Shown piece by piece: positions 10,902 through 22,542 of a stretch of 64,000 nucleotides of DNA. The stretch lies in NCBI RefSeq assembly GCF_009905375.1, contig NC_133656.1, forward strand, positions 228,869,739 to 228,933,738, written 5' to 3'. The notes under the pieces are model-generated. The model worked only from the letters and a program-made list of their open reading frames with translations, was not told where the DNA came from and did not search any database. The stretch comes from Apium graveolens. Lineage: Eukaryota; Streptophyta; Magnoliopsida; Apiales; Apiaceae. A program made the position numbers and the translations under genes. How positions within the stretch are numbered: the first letter of the stretch is position 1; each line of letters begins with the position of its first letter.

Positions 10902-11288
10902 TCAAGCCTTGAAGCACCAAACATGGTGGTTGTGATGGTGATGACCATGGCCATGTCCATGATGATGAAGTGAATTTTCCTGGTCAATGAGAACTTGTAC
11001 ATTACGAAACTCCTCCACATGACAAGGAATATTAATAGGACCTTGATGATCAAATCCATACTCTTCCTCCGCTTCTTTCAACAACTGCATGAACAAAGGA
11101 TGGTTTATATAAATCACAGGTATTACAAACTTCTGTTGCTCCTCACCTTGCCCTACCATAACCGCTAAACACCCTTTCGGTATCTCTTTCATCTCTTTCT
11201 TGTGGTTGTTATGATGGTGATGATGATGGTGGTGGTGATGAATATGTAAGTGAAAATTCAAAAGATTCTTGTAATCTCCGCTACCCAT
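10902..11288 (-). CDS. SAUR32: SAUR family protein, SAUR32-like
   Basis: Small auxin-up RNA protein of 128 residues, single exon as usual for SAURs. In known members the SAUR core binds and inhibits PP2C.D phosphatases at the plasma membrane, raising H+-ATPase activity and promoting cell expansion. The core domain (about residues 33-98) is intact: EIPKGCLAVMVGQGEEQQKF, then a PVIYINHPLF-type segment, LLKEAEEEYGFDHQGPINIP and CHVEEF. This arrangement is the SAUR31/32-type pattern. Both ends are histidine-rich: a run of ten His near residues 17-26 encoded by a CAC/CAT microsatellite, and a Gly-His tail (about 108-122) before the C-terminal WCFKA. The start is the only ATG that includes the conserved N-terminus. 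It has its own TATA box, is surrounded by transposons and shows no damage. Confidence 0.93.
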   Translation of the reverse strand: MGSGDYKNLLNFHLHIHHHHHHHHHHNNHKKEMKEIPKGCLAVMVGQGEEQQKFVIPVIYINHPLFMQLLKEAEEEYGFDHQGPINIPCHVEEFRNVQVLIDQENSLHHHGHGHGHHHHNHHVWCFKA

Positions 11289-11522
11289 AACAAAACCCTA
11301 GTTGTGTGTGTGTTTTTCACCTTTAGTAGGTGTGTGAACTAAGTATTACAAAAAAATAACAGAAACAGAGAAAGGCCAAGGATCAGAAGAAGAGATGGCT
11401 AGGTTAAAGATTGTGAGAGAGGAGTTTGTCAAAGAACTTGGAATATTGCTCATGATAATTTGTGTGTGTTAAGCATAAAGAAAATTGAATTTGAGATGAA
11501 AATATTGTGAGGCAGAGAAGGG

Positions 11523-11532
11523 GTATATATAT
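11523..11532 (-). promoter_or_regulatory. TATA box of the SAUR gene
   Basis: On the minus strand AATATATATACCCC lies about 235 bp upstream of the ATG, leaving a leader of roughly 200 nt. No canonical TGTCTC auxin-response element was found in the 300 bp I checked by eye. Confidence 0.5.
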
Positions 11533-11803
11533 TCGAGGAAAGAAAGTGGTAGAGAAGTTTACTTGAAGGGATAAACAAGAGGAAAGGTGTAAAGAAAAAG
11601 GTTTTATTCTAGGTAGGGGGATTTGGAATTGAACGGCGTAACCGTTTGAAATCGTACTTGACTTGATTAGGGTACAAAATTTGCCGTCTCCGAGTCCTAA
11701 ACGGTTAAGGATAGGTATACATAATTGACTTTTTATTTGCTGTGAATTTTGTACAACCGTTTGCTAGATAAGCATGCAATATGAATATTGATTTTTGCCA
11801 TAA

Positions 11804-12752
11804 TCCTCTCCTTTAATTTCCTTTTGTGCGTGTATTTCGGAATATTATCATTGCATAAATTATAAATTTCATTACATATTTCATTTATGTAAAAGTAAAT
11901 TTTAAAGTAAAGTAAATTTATTTTATCGATATAATGTCATCAGATTAAAACAAAATAATATACAAGCTAAAACAAAAATAAATATTTGGAAAAAAATTCG
12001 TTTAGCTCATTTAAAATTATCAGGCTAAAATAAAATTAAATACATTATCCATTCGGTCTATAAGAAAATAATATTTAACTATTAACCCCGGGCTAAAATA
12101 AAATTAAACAAAAAAACTAAATATAATTTGTTAGAATTGGTTGATATAAAGCGTCTCAGGCTAAAACCGAAATTTATTAACTCATGCTAAAACAAAATAA
12201 TAAATATTAACGATCAAGCTAAAAAAATATTTACTGAACTGGGATAAAACAAAAAAAATATAATGTAATAAGTTGGTCGATATATTGTCATCACGCTAAA
12301 ATAAAATATATAATCTATTCGGTTTAAAATAAAATAATATTCACCTTGAACTAAATTATAATTAAAAATAAAATAAATATAATTAGCTGGTTGATATAAC
12401 GGGTCTGAGATTAAAACAAAATAATATATAGTATTGTTAGATGCTAAAATTAAAAAAATTAATATAATTAGTCGGACGTGGTCTGTATTAGATAATTAGC
12501 ATATTATTAATATCGGCTAAAATTTATCTTTTAATTAAAACATAATATATTTCATAAACAAACCAATAAATTTCAATAAAACTATATCTTTCGACTAGTC
12601 TTATTTTTTAAAAAACTAAAATATTACTAAGTTATATACGTGTATATTTAAAATTATTATCAAATCACATTGTTAAATTTTTTGATTAAAATTAAATTCA
12701 AAAATTATATAATATTAAAAATAATCCGTGCATCACACATGTTTTGGGCTAG
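11804..12752 (+). mobile_element. Possible Helitron, 3' end clear, 5' end uncertain
   Basis: The 3' terminus shows a short stem (CCGTGcatCACAC) followed by CTAG immediately before T at 12749-12752, matching the Helitron end at 1082 and the one at 51600. The 5' end is only a candidate: TCCTCTCC after an A at 11803. The interior repeats GGCTAAAA-type phrases about ten times at irregular spacing (11940-12500). No coding capacity. Confidence 0.35.
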
Positions 12753-12765
12753 TATATTAAAATAT

Positions 12766-13255
12766 ATAGAATGTTAAATAACTGTTAACAAAAATTGAAA
12801 GACGATAATATTTTAGAACAAATGTGAAAGACTCCAAAATTATGTCGTTGCTACCGGACATTAAATTTATTGCATGAAAAAAATATTTTAATCTTCATTG
12901 TACAATTTCTCAAATACTTAATGACTTTTCATTTGGAAAACTTGATGAATACCTCTTAGCTAAAATCGGTCAATTTTTCAAAATTCGTCAAAAAAATTGT
13001 ATAGAATTTTAAATAACTGATATTAAAAATTGAAGGACGATAATATTTTAAAAGAAATGTGAAAAACCCCAAAATTATGCCGCTATTACTAGACATAAAT
13101 TTATTGCATGAAGAAAATATTTTAATTTTCATGTATTTTTAGTACATTTTCTCAAATACTTAATGACTTTTCATCCGGAAGACTTAATGAATACCTCATA
13201 CCTCTGTTATAAAAATCAGTCAATTTTTTAAAATTAGCCAAAAAACTGATAATTT
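12766..13255. repeat. Diverged tandem duplication, about 235-bp period
   Basis: Two copies begin at ATAGAATGTTAAATAACTG (12766) and ATAGAATTTTAAATAACTG (13001). They share phrases such as ACGATAATATTTTA and CTCAAATACTTAATGACTTTTCAT. Non-coding, AT-rich. Confidence 0.8.
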
Positions 13256-13405
13256 TTTTTTGACATATTTGATAAATTCCTAATAAATGTTCAACAAATT
13301 TTTTAATTTTTTAAAAATTCAACGATAAATCAAAAATCGCATCTCGAGTGATTATTTCCGATTTTTGAACTATGTAACAATGCCTCTCAAACTTATATCT
13401 GATGT

Positions 13406-14243
13406 AGACTTGTCAACATGTTGAATTTGAGTCGGATTTTATTAAATTCATATCCATATTCAATAAAATTTGTTAGTAGGATTCAAATCGGATCGCTTTC
13501 CGATTTTTAATAACAGAATACATATCCAAATCCAATAAAATTTCAGATTATCGGATCGGACCTCCAGATTCATTTAAATATTTTTAGATAAATAATATTA
13601 ATTTAACATGATTTAATAATAAAATAAATCTAAGCACGAAAAACTATATTATACCCATAGATGTTGTGAAAATAAAAATATTTGAAAATATGTGAAAAAA
13701 ATAGTTTAAAATAATTATGAACTAGACAATAAGAATATAATAATGTAATTTGAGAAAAATATAAAAATTAATTTTATATGTCAATTTCATAAATTAAAAT
13801 AGAAAAAATTTGTGTATTAGGAATAAAATATTATGTATGTAAATAATTTTCGACAGACATAATTCACTGATTAAACTATGATGACATATAGTGTGTTCAA
13901 AAAATTATAATATGATGAAATAATAGCTTGTACAAAAATATCATAAAATAACTTTGAAAATAAGAATATTGATACATATAAAAGTAAATATATTGATTTA
14001 CTATAGTCAATTTTATTCATAAATATATAATTAATTAATATATAATTTAGTAGTTTGGATCAGGTCTTTATTGATTGGATGGTTTAAAATCCATATCCAC
14101 TTTTTAATGTATTGGATTTTCATCGGATCGGTTTTATTTTTATACAATGCATATCTACATCTTAAGGTTAGGGTCGACCAGATGAATCGGATCTTCCATC
14201 CATTGATAAGCCCAATCCGATGACAAGTTGACAGACTTATTTT
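13406..14243. repeat. Possible hAT-like non-autonomous element
   Basis: The phrase GTAGACTTGTCAAC at the left and, inverted, TAAGTCTGTCAACTTG at the right suggest terminal repeats. Just inside both ends are related GATCGGATTTT/CCAATCCG phrases in opposite orientation. I could not define a target duplication. No coding frame. Confidence 0.3.
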
Positions 14244-14639
14244 CTAAATAAAATCTCAATTTTTGTGGAGCGGGGACTTCGGACTGTTTTGATTTTATTG
14301 ACAAGTTCTTTTTTTCTTTTTTGACATAACATAAGTTCAAAATATCATAGGGACGAAACCTTGTGTGTTGATTTGATTTATTTGATGTGTGGGTCAAATT
14401 AACAACGTTATCAGCTTGTGAATGGTTACGAGCTTTGACGGCCACTAATTAAGAGGACCATTATGTTTCCCCAAACAACAAGCATAACTAGGATAGATTT
14501 TATTTTATTTATTTAAATAAATAACAATAGTTGAATTTATATATATAAATTGCTATATTTATTTCATATATTTTATTTTTCTCGAAGATAATTTGCTTCA
14601 AAGAAGATTTAGTTTTTTCATAACCAAACCAAAACTAAA

Positions 14640-14915
14640 AAGTAGAGTGTATGCAAGAATGTGTGTATATTTTGCCTTACTTCACAAGGATTTTTATACC
14701 CAATTATGTCATGAATGTTCAGCCGTTACCAATCATTAAGGAGAGAGTGAAAATGGGCGTTATGTCCCTTGTTCTTTCCAACGGTCTGCGAGTAGTGGGC
14801 CTTGACCTGGGCTTCCGTGGGCCTTCGTCTCGCGGGCCTGTAGGTCCTCCGGCCTAGTAGCTCAGTCGCATATTGGGCCTTCGTTTGATGGGCCTTGGTG
14901 AGCCTATAACCAACA
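14640..14915 (-). repeat. 3' LTR of the Gypsy element, truncated
   Basis: It matches 51090-51374 (about 93% by eye). It starts on the minus strand with TGTTGGTTATAGG at 14915. Similarity to the 5' LTR stops near 14640, although the 5' LTR continues for another 150 bp towards its primer binding site. The terminal part of this copy is therefore lost, and no target duplication can be found. A TATA-like GGTATAAAAA lies on the minus strand near 14690-14703. Confidence 0.8.
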
Positions 14916-14933
14916 TGTCCCTGTCCTTCGGTC
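14916..14933 (-). promoter_or_regulatory. Candidate polypurine tract of the Gypsy element
   Basis: On the minus strand the sequence next to the LTR start reads GACCGAAGGACAGGGACA, a purine-rich run where plus-strand priming is expected. Confidence 0.45.
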
Positions 14934-15191
14934 GGGCCTTCAGGCCGGCCGACGGACACCGGTCTCGGCCCATATTGGGGTGAATAAACCCTAGGGCGAC
15001 CGCTTCAGTTATGTCTCGATCTTCGGTCGTACACGTGGCAAGCTTGTGGGAACTTGCAGTGCACTAACTCGACAACTGTTGGCACGTCTTTCCATGGCTC
15101 AATCTCAGTCGTTGAATCTCAACCGTTTTAATCTGGGTCGTTTATTTTAAAAACCCCCAAACGTCGCCTTTCTAAATTCATTTTAGGCGCC

Positions 15192-15199
15192 TATATAAG
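15192..15199 (+). promoter_or_regulatory. TATA box of the antisense gene
   Basis: CTATATAAGG sits 145 bp before a consensus 5' splice site (ATCA/GTAAGT at 15344). A leader without ATG lies between them. This looks like a real plant promoter driving transcription antisense to the Gypsy genome. Confidence 0.6.
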
Positions 15200-15872
15200 G
15201 TCTATTTGCGCATTTCCTTTTTTTTCATCACTTTCAGTTTCTCCACACACAGCAACTAACTGCGACGAGTTTTTCAATCACGGGCAACAACAACTCCGTC
15301 TTCCCAGATTATCCCATCTCAATCCAAGAACACCTTCAAATCAGTAAGTCCCTTTTCTTGCTTTTCAGTTTCCTGGTACATTTACATGCAAGTTTCTGTG
15401 TTTTATGATGTTTGCATGTGGGCTCAATGGGTTTTGACTGGGTTCCGAGTTTATGGGGTTTTTTGGGTTTTACGCGTGCGTTATTGTGTTTTTTGGAGTT
15501 TTTAACTTTCTGGGCATTTCTAGGTAGGAAATAGAAGTTTTTCTGGGTTCCCCATGAGTTTAAAGATGGCATGCGAGGTGTTTTTTGGCCAAGAACTCTC
15601 TTCGGGAGGTCCTTGGCTTAAGAACACTCTTCGGGAGCCGACCCGGGGGCTGATGGGCGGTTCGGAGTTTAAAGATGGCAGGCGAAGGGTTTTCAGGGGG
15701 CGAGTACGTCCTTCGGGAGACTTGCCCTTTAGAACAGTCTTCGGGAGCCGACTCCGGATCTTTTTCCTGTTCGCTCGGTTCTGGGACATGTACTCGGCCT
15801 TCTAATGTTTTTTATTTTTCCTTTATCGTGTCCCGAGTACATGGACTAACGTCACTCTATTTCCGAATACAG

Positions 15873-17785
15873 GGAGATGGACCGAGCGAAGCGCCCCCAG
15901 AGACTTGGGATCCAAGGTCGGGCACTTTGGTGAGAACCTCTTCTATTCGCCCCGAGAGAACGAGTCGGGATCTTTATGGATCGGTGGCGAATTACCCGGC
16001 AGAGAATAACCGGTCGGAATTGACGAAGGAGAGAATAATTCGGATGTATTCTGACTTCTTTGTCCCTCAGAATTTCTTTTGGCTCTACACCCCTAAGGAG
16101 AACGAACGGATTTATGACACGCCGGGAGTGCCCGAAGGGTTTGGTGGCTGTGCTGTCGGGATCTCGGAGGCGGCCTTCAAATGTGGCTTTAGAGTGCCGA
16201 TTCTAAAGATGGTGAAGTACCTCTTCAGGCAGATGGAGATCGCCCTGGGGCAGATGGATCCCAATAAGTTCATCCACATCAACTGCTTCCAGGTAGGTGA
16301 CTTCATGCCGGAGTTCGCCCAACTCCGAGGCTATTCTGGTGGCATTATGATTTTCGAAAGAACCCGAAGAGCCCGGGTTTTTATACCATTGCTCGTCGGG
16401 CTGGCCGGGCGGATTGGATGGCCACCAACTCCAGTAACATGCAGACCCATACTCACTGGTGTTTTGTGAGTGGTCGGAAATTGGCTCCGTTGGGCGTCTG
16501 GCGGGACGTGACCCCTTCATTGCTCCTCGCTCCGAGTCTAACAGAGAGGGAGAAGGAGGACTACGCGGCTGGCGGCCCTGGTAGACGTCAATGTGAGCAA
16601 GTTAATTCCCGAGGAGTTTCGGGACAGAGATTGGCTCCTTAGCTTGTGGGGTGGGGGTAACAAAACTTCTTCCTTCATTCTTTCTTTCATTATTTATTTT
16701 GTTCCACCGCCTATATGATCTGTCTTCTTTATGCATTCTGTCATACCTGCTCGTGTTGACTTGTCTAAATGTTTACATTTCAGTGTCTTCAAGAGGGCCC
16801 TGATAGAGAGGAAGAAGGCCAGGGCGACCGAAAAGAGGGCCGCAGAAGAGGCAGCGAAGAAGAAGGCTGCTGATGGAGGGTCCACGTCGAATCCTTCCGA
16901 GGAGACGGAGGATAGATCAGAGGCGGAGAGGGTCACGCCGCTCCGTCAGGCTCCGGCGACCTCTGATAGGGACGAAGACGAGCCGGTGGTGGTGAGGGAA
17001 GGGAACTCTTCCAAGAGGACCCGCGGCCGGGAGGGGGTCGTTCACTCCTATCTCCATGGATAGGGTGTGCTGACGTCCGAGCACACTGTCTACCCGATGA
17101 GGCAGTCTACGAAGGAGGTTGCTTTGGACCTCTGCTACGGCCCACAGCTCCCGGCCGATCTGCCGGCCTTTGTTTCGGCTTCTCCGACGGAGGCTTGCAC
17201 TGAGATTCTGTCCTTTTTGTCCCTGGTATGTTTTTAATTTTTCATTTTTTTTTTCTTCGTTCGTCCTTTTTTTTTCTTCAACACCTTTTATAATGCTTTT
17301 GCCTTGTCTTTTTGCAGGCTGTTCCTTGGGCCGCAGCTGTGGAGGATAAAGTTAGGGACATGGAGACTCGGATGGCCGAGGTGAAGGAGTTGGAGAGGAG
17401 GGCCACGGTGGCCGAGGAGGAACTTGTAAGGGTGAAAGCCCAGAACGAGGTCCTGGATGGCGAGGCCACCGTGCTGAAGGGGGATAAGTCCCGACTGGAG
17501 AAGGAATTGGAAAAGGCGAACCGGAGGATCTCCCACCGTAACGTCCAGCCGAAGAGGTCCCGAAAGGAGCTTCGAAAGAAGCAGAAACAGCTAGACCGGA
17601 CGGAGGAGCGCTGCTTCCAGTTTGGCGCTAACTATGTCCTGGAGAAGGCCCATGGCCTGAACTGGGATTATAAGCAGTTGCTGGACGACAGCTTGGAGGA
17701 TCCTATCGGCCGGCCAGCAGTTGAAGTCCCTCATGTCTCCTCCGGCGAAGACGAAGAGCTCTCAGATGAAGACCCTCAGGCCTAA
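15873..17785 (+). pseudogene. Antisense ORF of Tat element (putative gypsy-type transposon protein, PF04195-like)
   Basis: This plus-strand gene lies between integrase and the 3' LTR. Inferred structure: a non-coding first exon from about 15225, an intron 15344-15872, then coding exons with introns 16657-16783 and 17226-17317, all GT-AG. The first coding part (about 16020-16290) has the hallmark SELTKERI...FF.P..F, then CAVGISEAAFKCGFRVPI and MEIALGQMDPNKF segments. These I recognise as the plant family annotated putative gypsy-type transposon protein. The middle part is Lys/Glu/Ala-rich, and the last exon (17318-17785) is a coiled coil ending in an acidic tail. Frameshifts near 15930 and 16330 and a stop at 17061 break it. 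The function of this family is unknown. Confidence 0.65.
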
Positions 17786-18030
17786 GCCTTCAACACTGAG
17801 GTGCTTGATATGACGGAAGATGATCTTATTGCGAAGTTTGCCGTTGGTGTTTCCATGGTCATACCCAACTCTTGCAGCGGAATTCTTCGTTCATCTTTTT
17901 GACTTGTATTTTTTTTGTAATTGGTACTCCTGCCTTCGAGCTTTTGTAATTTAACTAGCCTTCGGGCTTTTATATTTTAATGCATCTTTCATCTTTCGTT
18001 AGCATTGTCTCTTTTATTTTCTGATTTTAA

Positions 18031-18358
18031 TAATTGTATCTTCAGCTTCATTCGCCTTAACAATTAAAATGAATCGCCTCTTCGGCATTATTGATGCCTT
18101 AACAATTTTAATAAAATGAATTGTATCTTCGACTTCATTTGCCTTAACAATTTTAATGAAATAAATTGTATTTTTGGCTGCATTCGCCTTAACAATTTCA
18201 ATGAAATGAATCGCATCATCGACATATTCATTCGCCTTAACGATCTTGATAAAATGAATTGTATCTTCGGCTTTATTTGCCTAACAATTTTAATGAAATA
18301 AATCGCATCTTCGGCTTTTGCCTTAGCAATTTTAATAATTTTAATAAAATGAATTGCT
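18031..18358. repeat. Tandem repeat downstream of the antisense gene
   Basis: Six to seven diverged units of about 48-58 bp are built on TCTTCGGCTTCATTCGCCTTAACAATTTTAAT-type sequence. Tat/Ogre elements often carry such arrays between integrase and the 3' LTR. Confidence 0.8.
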
Positions 18359-18968
18359 GCCTTACTACCCCCTATGGCCCCAAGGGTTAAAGGCCGAAGG
18401 TGACTTCGGGCTGTTAATTCTTCTACTGCACTTGGGCGAAGGAACAGGGATGCTGATCGTTCAGTGATTGCCCCTAGGTCAGCATGTCATTATTCGTTCG
18501 ATCAATAAGAGGTCTTCTTCGGGATCGCCCCTAGACCAGGTTTTTGTCCTTTTAAACACACGATTGAGGCCGAAGGACCATGTTCTTCTTTTAGATAGCC
18601 CCTGGACAGGGTTTCCTTCGGACTTTTTAATATCACACGAACAAGGGAAAGACGAATGATAGGGCGTTATTCTGGGATTTCCCCTTAAGGCCCTTAATTC
18701 GTGTTTACCTTGTGCAAATTAAATCATAATAGTGTAGTGAAGGATGTTTGAGTTTTGGGTGATTGCCCCTTATGTTACATGCTTCATTAACAACTTAGAC
18801 AAGGGCGGCGGCCGAAGAATTTATCTTCTTCGGGATCGCCCTCAGATAATACTCATGCGGCCGCGGCGTTGGTAAATAAAGAAATGTGACATAAAATGCA
18901 TCTTTATTTATAATCGAATTGCTTACATTCTTCATATAGAATTCAAATACAAACTTTAAAGAAATTTC
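18359..18968. other. Gypsy 3' spacer
   Basis: No coding frame. Several diverged copies of a phrase built on GATCGCCCCTAGACCAGG occur at about 18460, 18523 and 18593, with weaker ones at 18760 and 18835. It connects the tandem array to the integrase C-terminus. Confidence 0.5.
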
Positions 18969-20242
18969 TTACTGATAAAATTTCCGGAGGCGACTGGCCT
19001 GCCAAGTGTTTTTGATTGCTTCGCCCAATAATGTTTCAAGCTTGTATGTTCCGGGGCGAACGACCTCATTCACCTTATAGGGCCCCTCCCAGTTAGGCTG
19101 AAGCTTTCCTTGTTTGGCCGGCATAGATGCGGCCAACTCCCTTAGGACTAGGTCTCCGACTCCGAAAGACCTTTTCTCGATATTGGAGTTATAGTGTTGT
19201 GCCGCTTGTAGTAAATACCTCAAGTTCCTTTGGTGGGCGGCTTCCCTTTCTTCCTCCAATAAGTCTACATTCGCCCTCAGCCCGAAGTTATTAATTTCCA
19301 CATTGTAGGTCTCAGTTCGGTATGATTCCAAGCCCACTTCGACAAGAACTAGGGCTTCGGTTCCATAGGCCATTCGGAAGGGAGTTTCTCATGTTGATGT
19401 CCTAGGGGTCGTTCGGTAAGCTCATAAGGTCCAAGGGAGTTCTTCCGCCCATCTTCCTTTGGCCTCGCCCAACCTCTTTTTTATTCCTCCAAATATCACC
19501 TTGTTTGCCGTTTCGATTGCCCCATTTCCTTGCAGGTGGGCGACTGAGCTAAATTTTTGTTCGATTCCGAAGTGGTGCAGAAACTTGCGGAACTTGTTCC
19601 CAATAAACCGAGTTCCATTATCTGAGATGCAAGTTTTTGGAATGCCAAATCGGAGAATGACCTGTTCCAGGAAGAACTTTTTTGCGGCCTCTTCGTTATG
19701 GATGACAGAGGACAGGCTTCGACCCACTTGGTCATGTAGTTGATGGCGATTATGCAGTACTTTGCTTGCTTCGTGCTAGTTGGGAGTATGCCGACTATGT
19801 CCACGGCCCATACAGCGAATGTAATAGGACTTAATACATAGGTCATTTCTTCTGGGGGCTATTTCGGGACAGTGGCGAACAGCTGGCACTGTACACACCT
19901 TTTTGCATAGTCGCTGGCGTCGACTTTCAGAGTGGGCCAGAAGAATCCCTGTCGAAGAATCTTAAAGGCGAGTGACCGACCAGCCAGGTGCTCGCCGTAA
20001 ATTCCTTCTTGCACCGTCTTTAGAGCCTGTCGTTGTTCTTCGGTGTTCAAACATCGCAGAAGGGGCTGACTGACTGACCGGCGATACATCCGCCCATTAA
20101 TGATTGTGTAGTTCGATGCCCTGTATTTAATTTTCAGCGCTTCCTTTCGGTCTGTGTGTAGAATGCCTTTCTCCAAAAAGTTCTCGAGGGGGGTCATCCA
20201 GTCGCTCCACTGGTGAATTTCAAGACATTCTTTCTTCTCGAT
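18969..20242 (-). pseudogene. pol: Gypsy integrase, broken
   Basis: Integrase inserts the cDNA into the genome. Reading leftwards, the zinc-binding N-terminal part (20242-19859) ends in CVQCQ, but its first His appears replaced by Gln in VQEGIYGEH. The catalytic core follows with VDIVG (first Asp), ISDNGTRF (second Asp) and NGAIETANK (Glu). The C-terminal part (19373-18969) has the NWEGPYKV GPY motif and ends SRLRKFYQ. A TAG precedes 20242, a stop lies at 19859, a frameshift near 19730 and a stop near 19422. All the pieces are collinear, so this is one decayed gene. Confidence 0.85.
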
Positions 20243-21121
20243 CTAAGGCGTCTTGACTTCGGTGAGGTAAATAGAACCAGTTAAGTTATGTGTCTCGGCC
20301 AAAGCTAGCCTGGAAAGGGCGTCTGCCCTAGCATTGTTCTCTCTGCCAATTTGACTTAGTTCAAAGGTTTCAAATGATAAAGAAGCATCTCGTACCTTGG
20401 CGGCATAGGCTTTTGTTCGGGGATCTCTTTGCTCATATTCCCCCGTGAAGTGTTTCACAGCCAGCATGGAGCCGCTGAAGGCCCTTAGGTGCTTCGCCTC
20501 AAGGCTTCGGGCCAGCTCCATTCCTGCGAGGAGTGCCTCGTATTCGGCTTCATTATTTGTCAAATGGAAGTCGAATCTTATGGCTTGGCATATCTCGAAT
20601 CCTTCGGGGCTGGAGAGGATTATGTCGGCCACACACTTTTTTCCGGCTACCGACCCATCTACAAAAAGTTTCCGCTTCCCTGGGATCCGGATTAGTTGTT
20701 CGTCGGGCGAAATATCCTTCGGACCCGAGAATGTGCATTCAACCATGAAGTCGGCCAAAGCCTGAGCCTTAATTGTCGTTCGGGGAATGTACTTGAGATC
20801 AAATTCCCCGAGTTCGATGGACCATGCTACGACTCTTCCAAAGGCTTCGGGCCTTGTTAAAATCTTCTTCAGAGGTTGGCTGGTAACAACTTGGATCGTC
20901 CTACCTTGGAAATAATGTCGCAATTTTCGGGAGGCCATAACCAACCTATATGATAATTTTTCGGCGTTGGGGTACCTTGTCTCTGCATCCTTGAGGACAT
21001 AGGACACGTAGAACACGGAATGCTGATTGCCCTCGTAGTTTTTCATAAGTACTGCCCCCAGAGTTTTTTCGGACACGGCTAGATAAAGCTGAAGGGTTTC
21101 CTTCGGATCGGGCCTCATCAA
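20243..21121 (-). pseudogene. pol: Gypsy RNase H pair (retroviral-type plus second RNase H)
   Basis: The first part (to about residue 130) is the RNase H region next to RT, with SEKTLGAVLM and RYPNAEKLSYRLV. The second part (about residues 155-275) is a further RNase H with FVDGSVAG, NNEAEYEALLAGMELA and ENNARADALSRLA. This matches the extra archaeal-like RNase H known from Tat elements. The usual Asp in the (D)S-Q/M-LAV segment is Gly here (FSGSMLAV), so the second domain is probably dead. It continues in frame from RT after one TAA at 21143-21145 and runs in frame into integrase after a TAG. Confidence 0.8.
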
Positions 21122-21142
21122 GAATGGTGCCTTTGTAAGATA

Positions 21143-22537
21143 TTATTTTACTTCTTTGAATGCCTTTTGACATTCAGGCTCCCATTCAAAATTCTTTGAC
21201 CCCTTGAGCACGGCGAAGAAGGGGAGTGCCTTCTCGGCTGACCGGGAAATGAAACGCCGAAGGGCGGCAAGCCGGCCTGTCAATTTCTGGATGTCTCTGA
21301 TGTATTTGGGAGGTTCCATATTAATAACTGCCTCGATCTTTTCTGGGTCCGCCTCTATTCCCCGGGCACTGACCATGTAACCAAGAAACTTGCCACTAGA
21401 GACTCCGAAGGTACATTTGTTCAGATTGATTCTCATGTTTTTCTTTCGGAGCGTTTCGAAGCATTCTTTTAAGTCTTCGGCATGATCTTGAAACAGTGAT
21501 TTTACAATCATATCATCCACGTATGCTTTTATGTTCCTTCCGATCTGCTCTTTAAAGACCTTGTTCACCATTCGCTGGAATGTGGCTCCAGCGTTCTTCA
21601 GTCCGAAGGGCATTTTAATATAAGCATAAGTCCCTTTCGGAGTTATGAACGTTGTCTTGGGCACATCCTTATCATTCATCGCAATTTGATGATAACCAGA
21701 AAAAGCATCCAAAAAATTAAGTACCTCATATCCTGCCATGGCGTCTATCAGTTGGTCGATGCTAGGCAAGGGGTAGTGATCCTTCGGACATGCTTTATTG
21801 AGGTCCGTGTAATCCACGCACATCCTCCATTTCCCGTTTGACTTCTTGACGACCACCACATTGGCTAGCCAGTCGGGATACTCAATTTCCTCGATAAATT
21901 TGGCCTCCAACAATTTTTCCACTTCGGCCTCTATGACCTTCTGTCGTTCGACTGCAAATATCCTCTTCTTCTGCTTTACCGGTTTGGCCTCGGGCTGCAC
22001 ATTCAAGCAGTGCTTTGCCGCCTTGGGATCCAATCCGGGCATGTCTTCCGGCCCCCAGACGAACACGTCATGGTATTGCCGAATGACAGCTATTACCTTC
22101 GTCTTCAGATCTGCCCCTATATTTTTTCCAATCCGAACCATCTTTCCTGAATGGCCCGCGTACAATTCAACTTCTTCGGTTTCCGCGGTGGGTTCGACAA
22201 TCGGGCTCGAGAGATCGGCCCCGAATTTCTCCAACTCAATGTTCAATGTTTCTCGGCTTCCACTGGGCTCGGACTCAGCCCGCTTCCTCTTTCCGGTTCC
22301 ATCCGGTCCTTCATATTCCTGATCCTTCTCAAGATCCTCCAGCATTATGATTTGGGCGGTTTTCTGATCGCCTCTCATTTCTCCTACCCCTTTCTCGGTG
22401 GGGAACTTGAGTTTAAGGCGGGGTATAGACTCCAATGCTTCAAAGGTTGATAAGAAGGGTCTGCCAAATATTGCATTGTACGGGCTTTTGATCCAAAGAA
22501 CATAGAACTTCACCGGCTTTTCGACGGTATAAATCAA
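21143..22537 (-). pseudogene. pol: Gypsy reverse transcriptase
   Basis: This is the RNA-dependent DNA polymerase part of pol. Visible motifs: WRMCVDYTDLNKACPKDHYP, LNFLDAFSGYHQI, MPFGLKNAGATFQRMVN and the YVDDMIVKS active site, followed by FLGYMVSARGIEADPEKI of the connection region. The 464-codon frame is open throughout. It ends at an in-frame TAA, then resumes in the same frame as RNase H. Relative to the protease frame upstream there is a frameshift near 22540. Confidence 0.9.
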
Positions 22538-22542
22538 CTTGC

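Noticed and set aside
10826..11059. Open frame overlapping the SAUR gene on the same strand in another frame
   Set aside because: It is an out-of-frame shadow of the SAUR coding sequence and its 3' flank, with no motif of its own.
15675..15872. N-terminal extension of the antisense ORF starting at 15675
   Set aside because: This part lies inside the inferred first intron, between a consensus donor at 15344 and an acceptor at 15872. Its composition is unlike the downstream domain.
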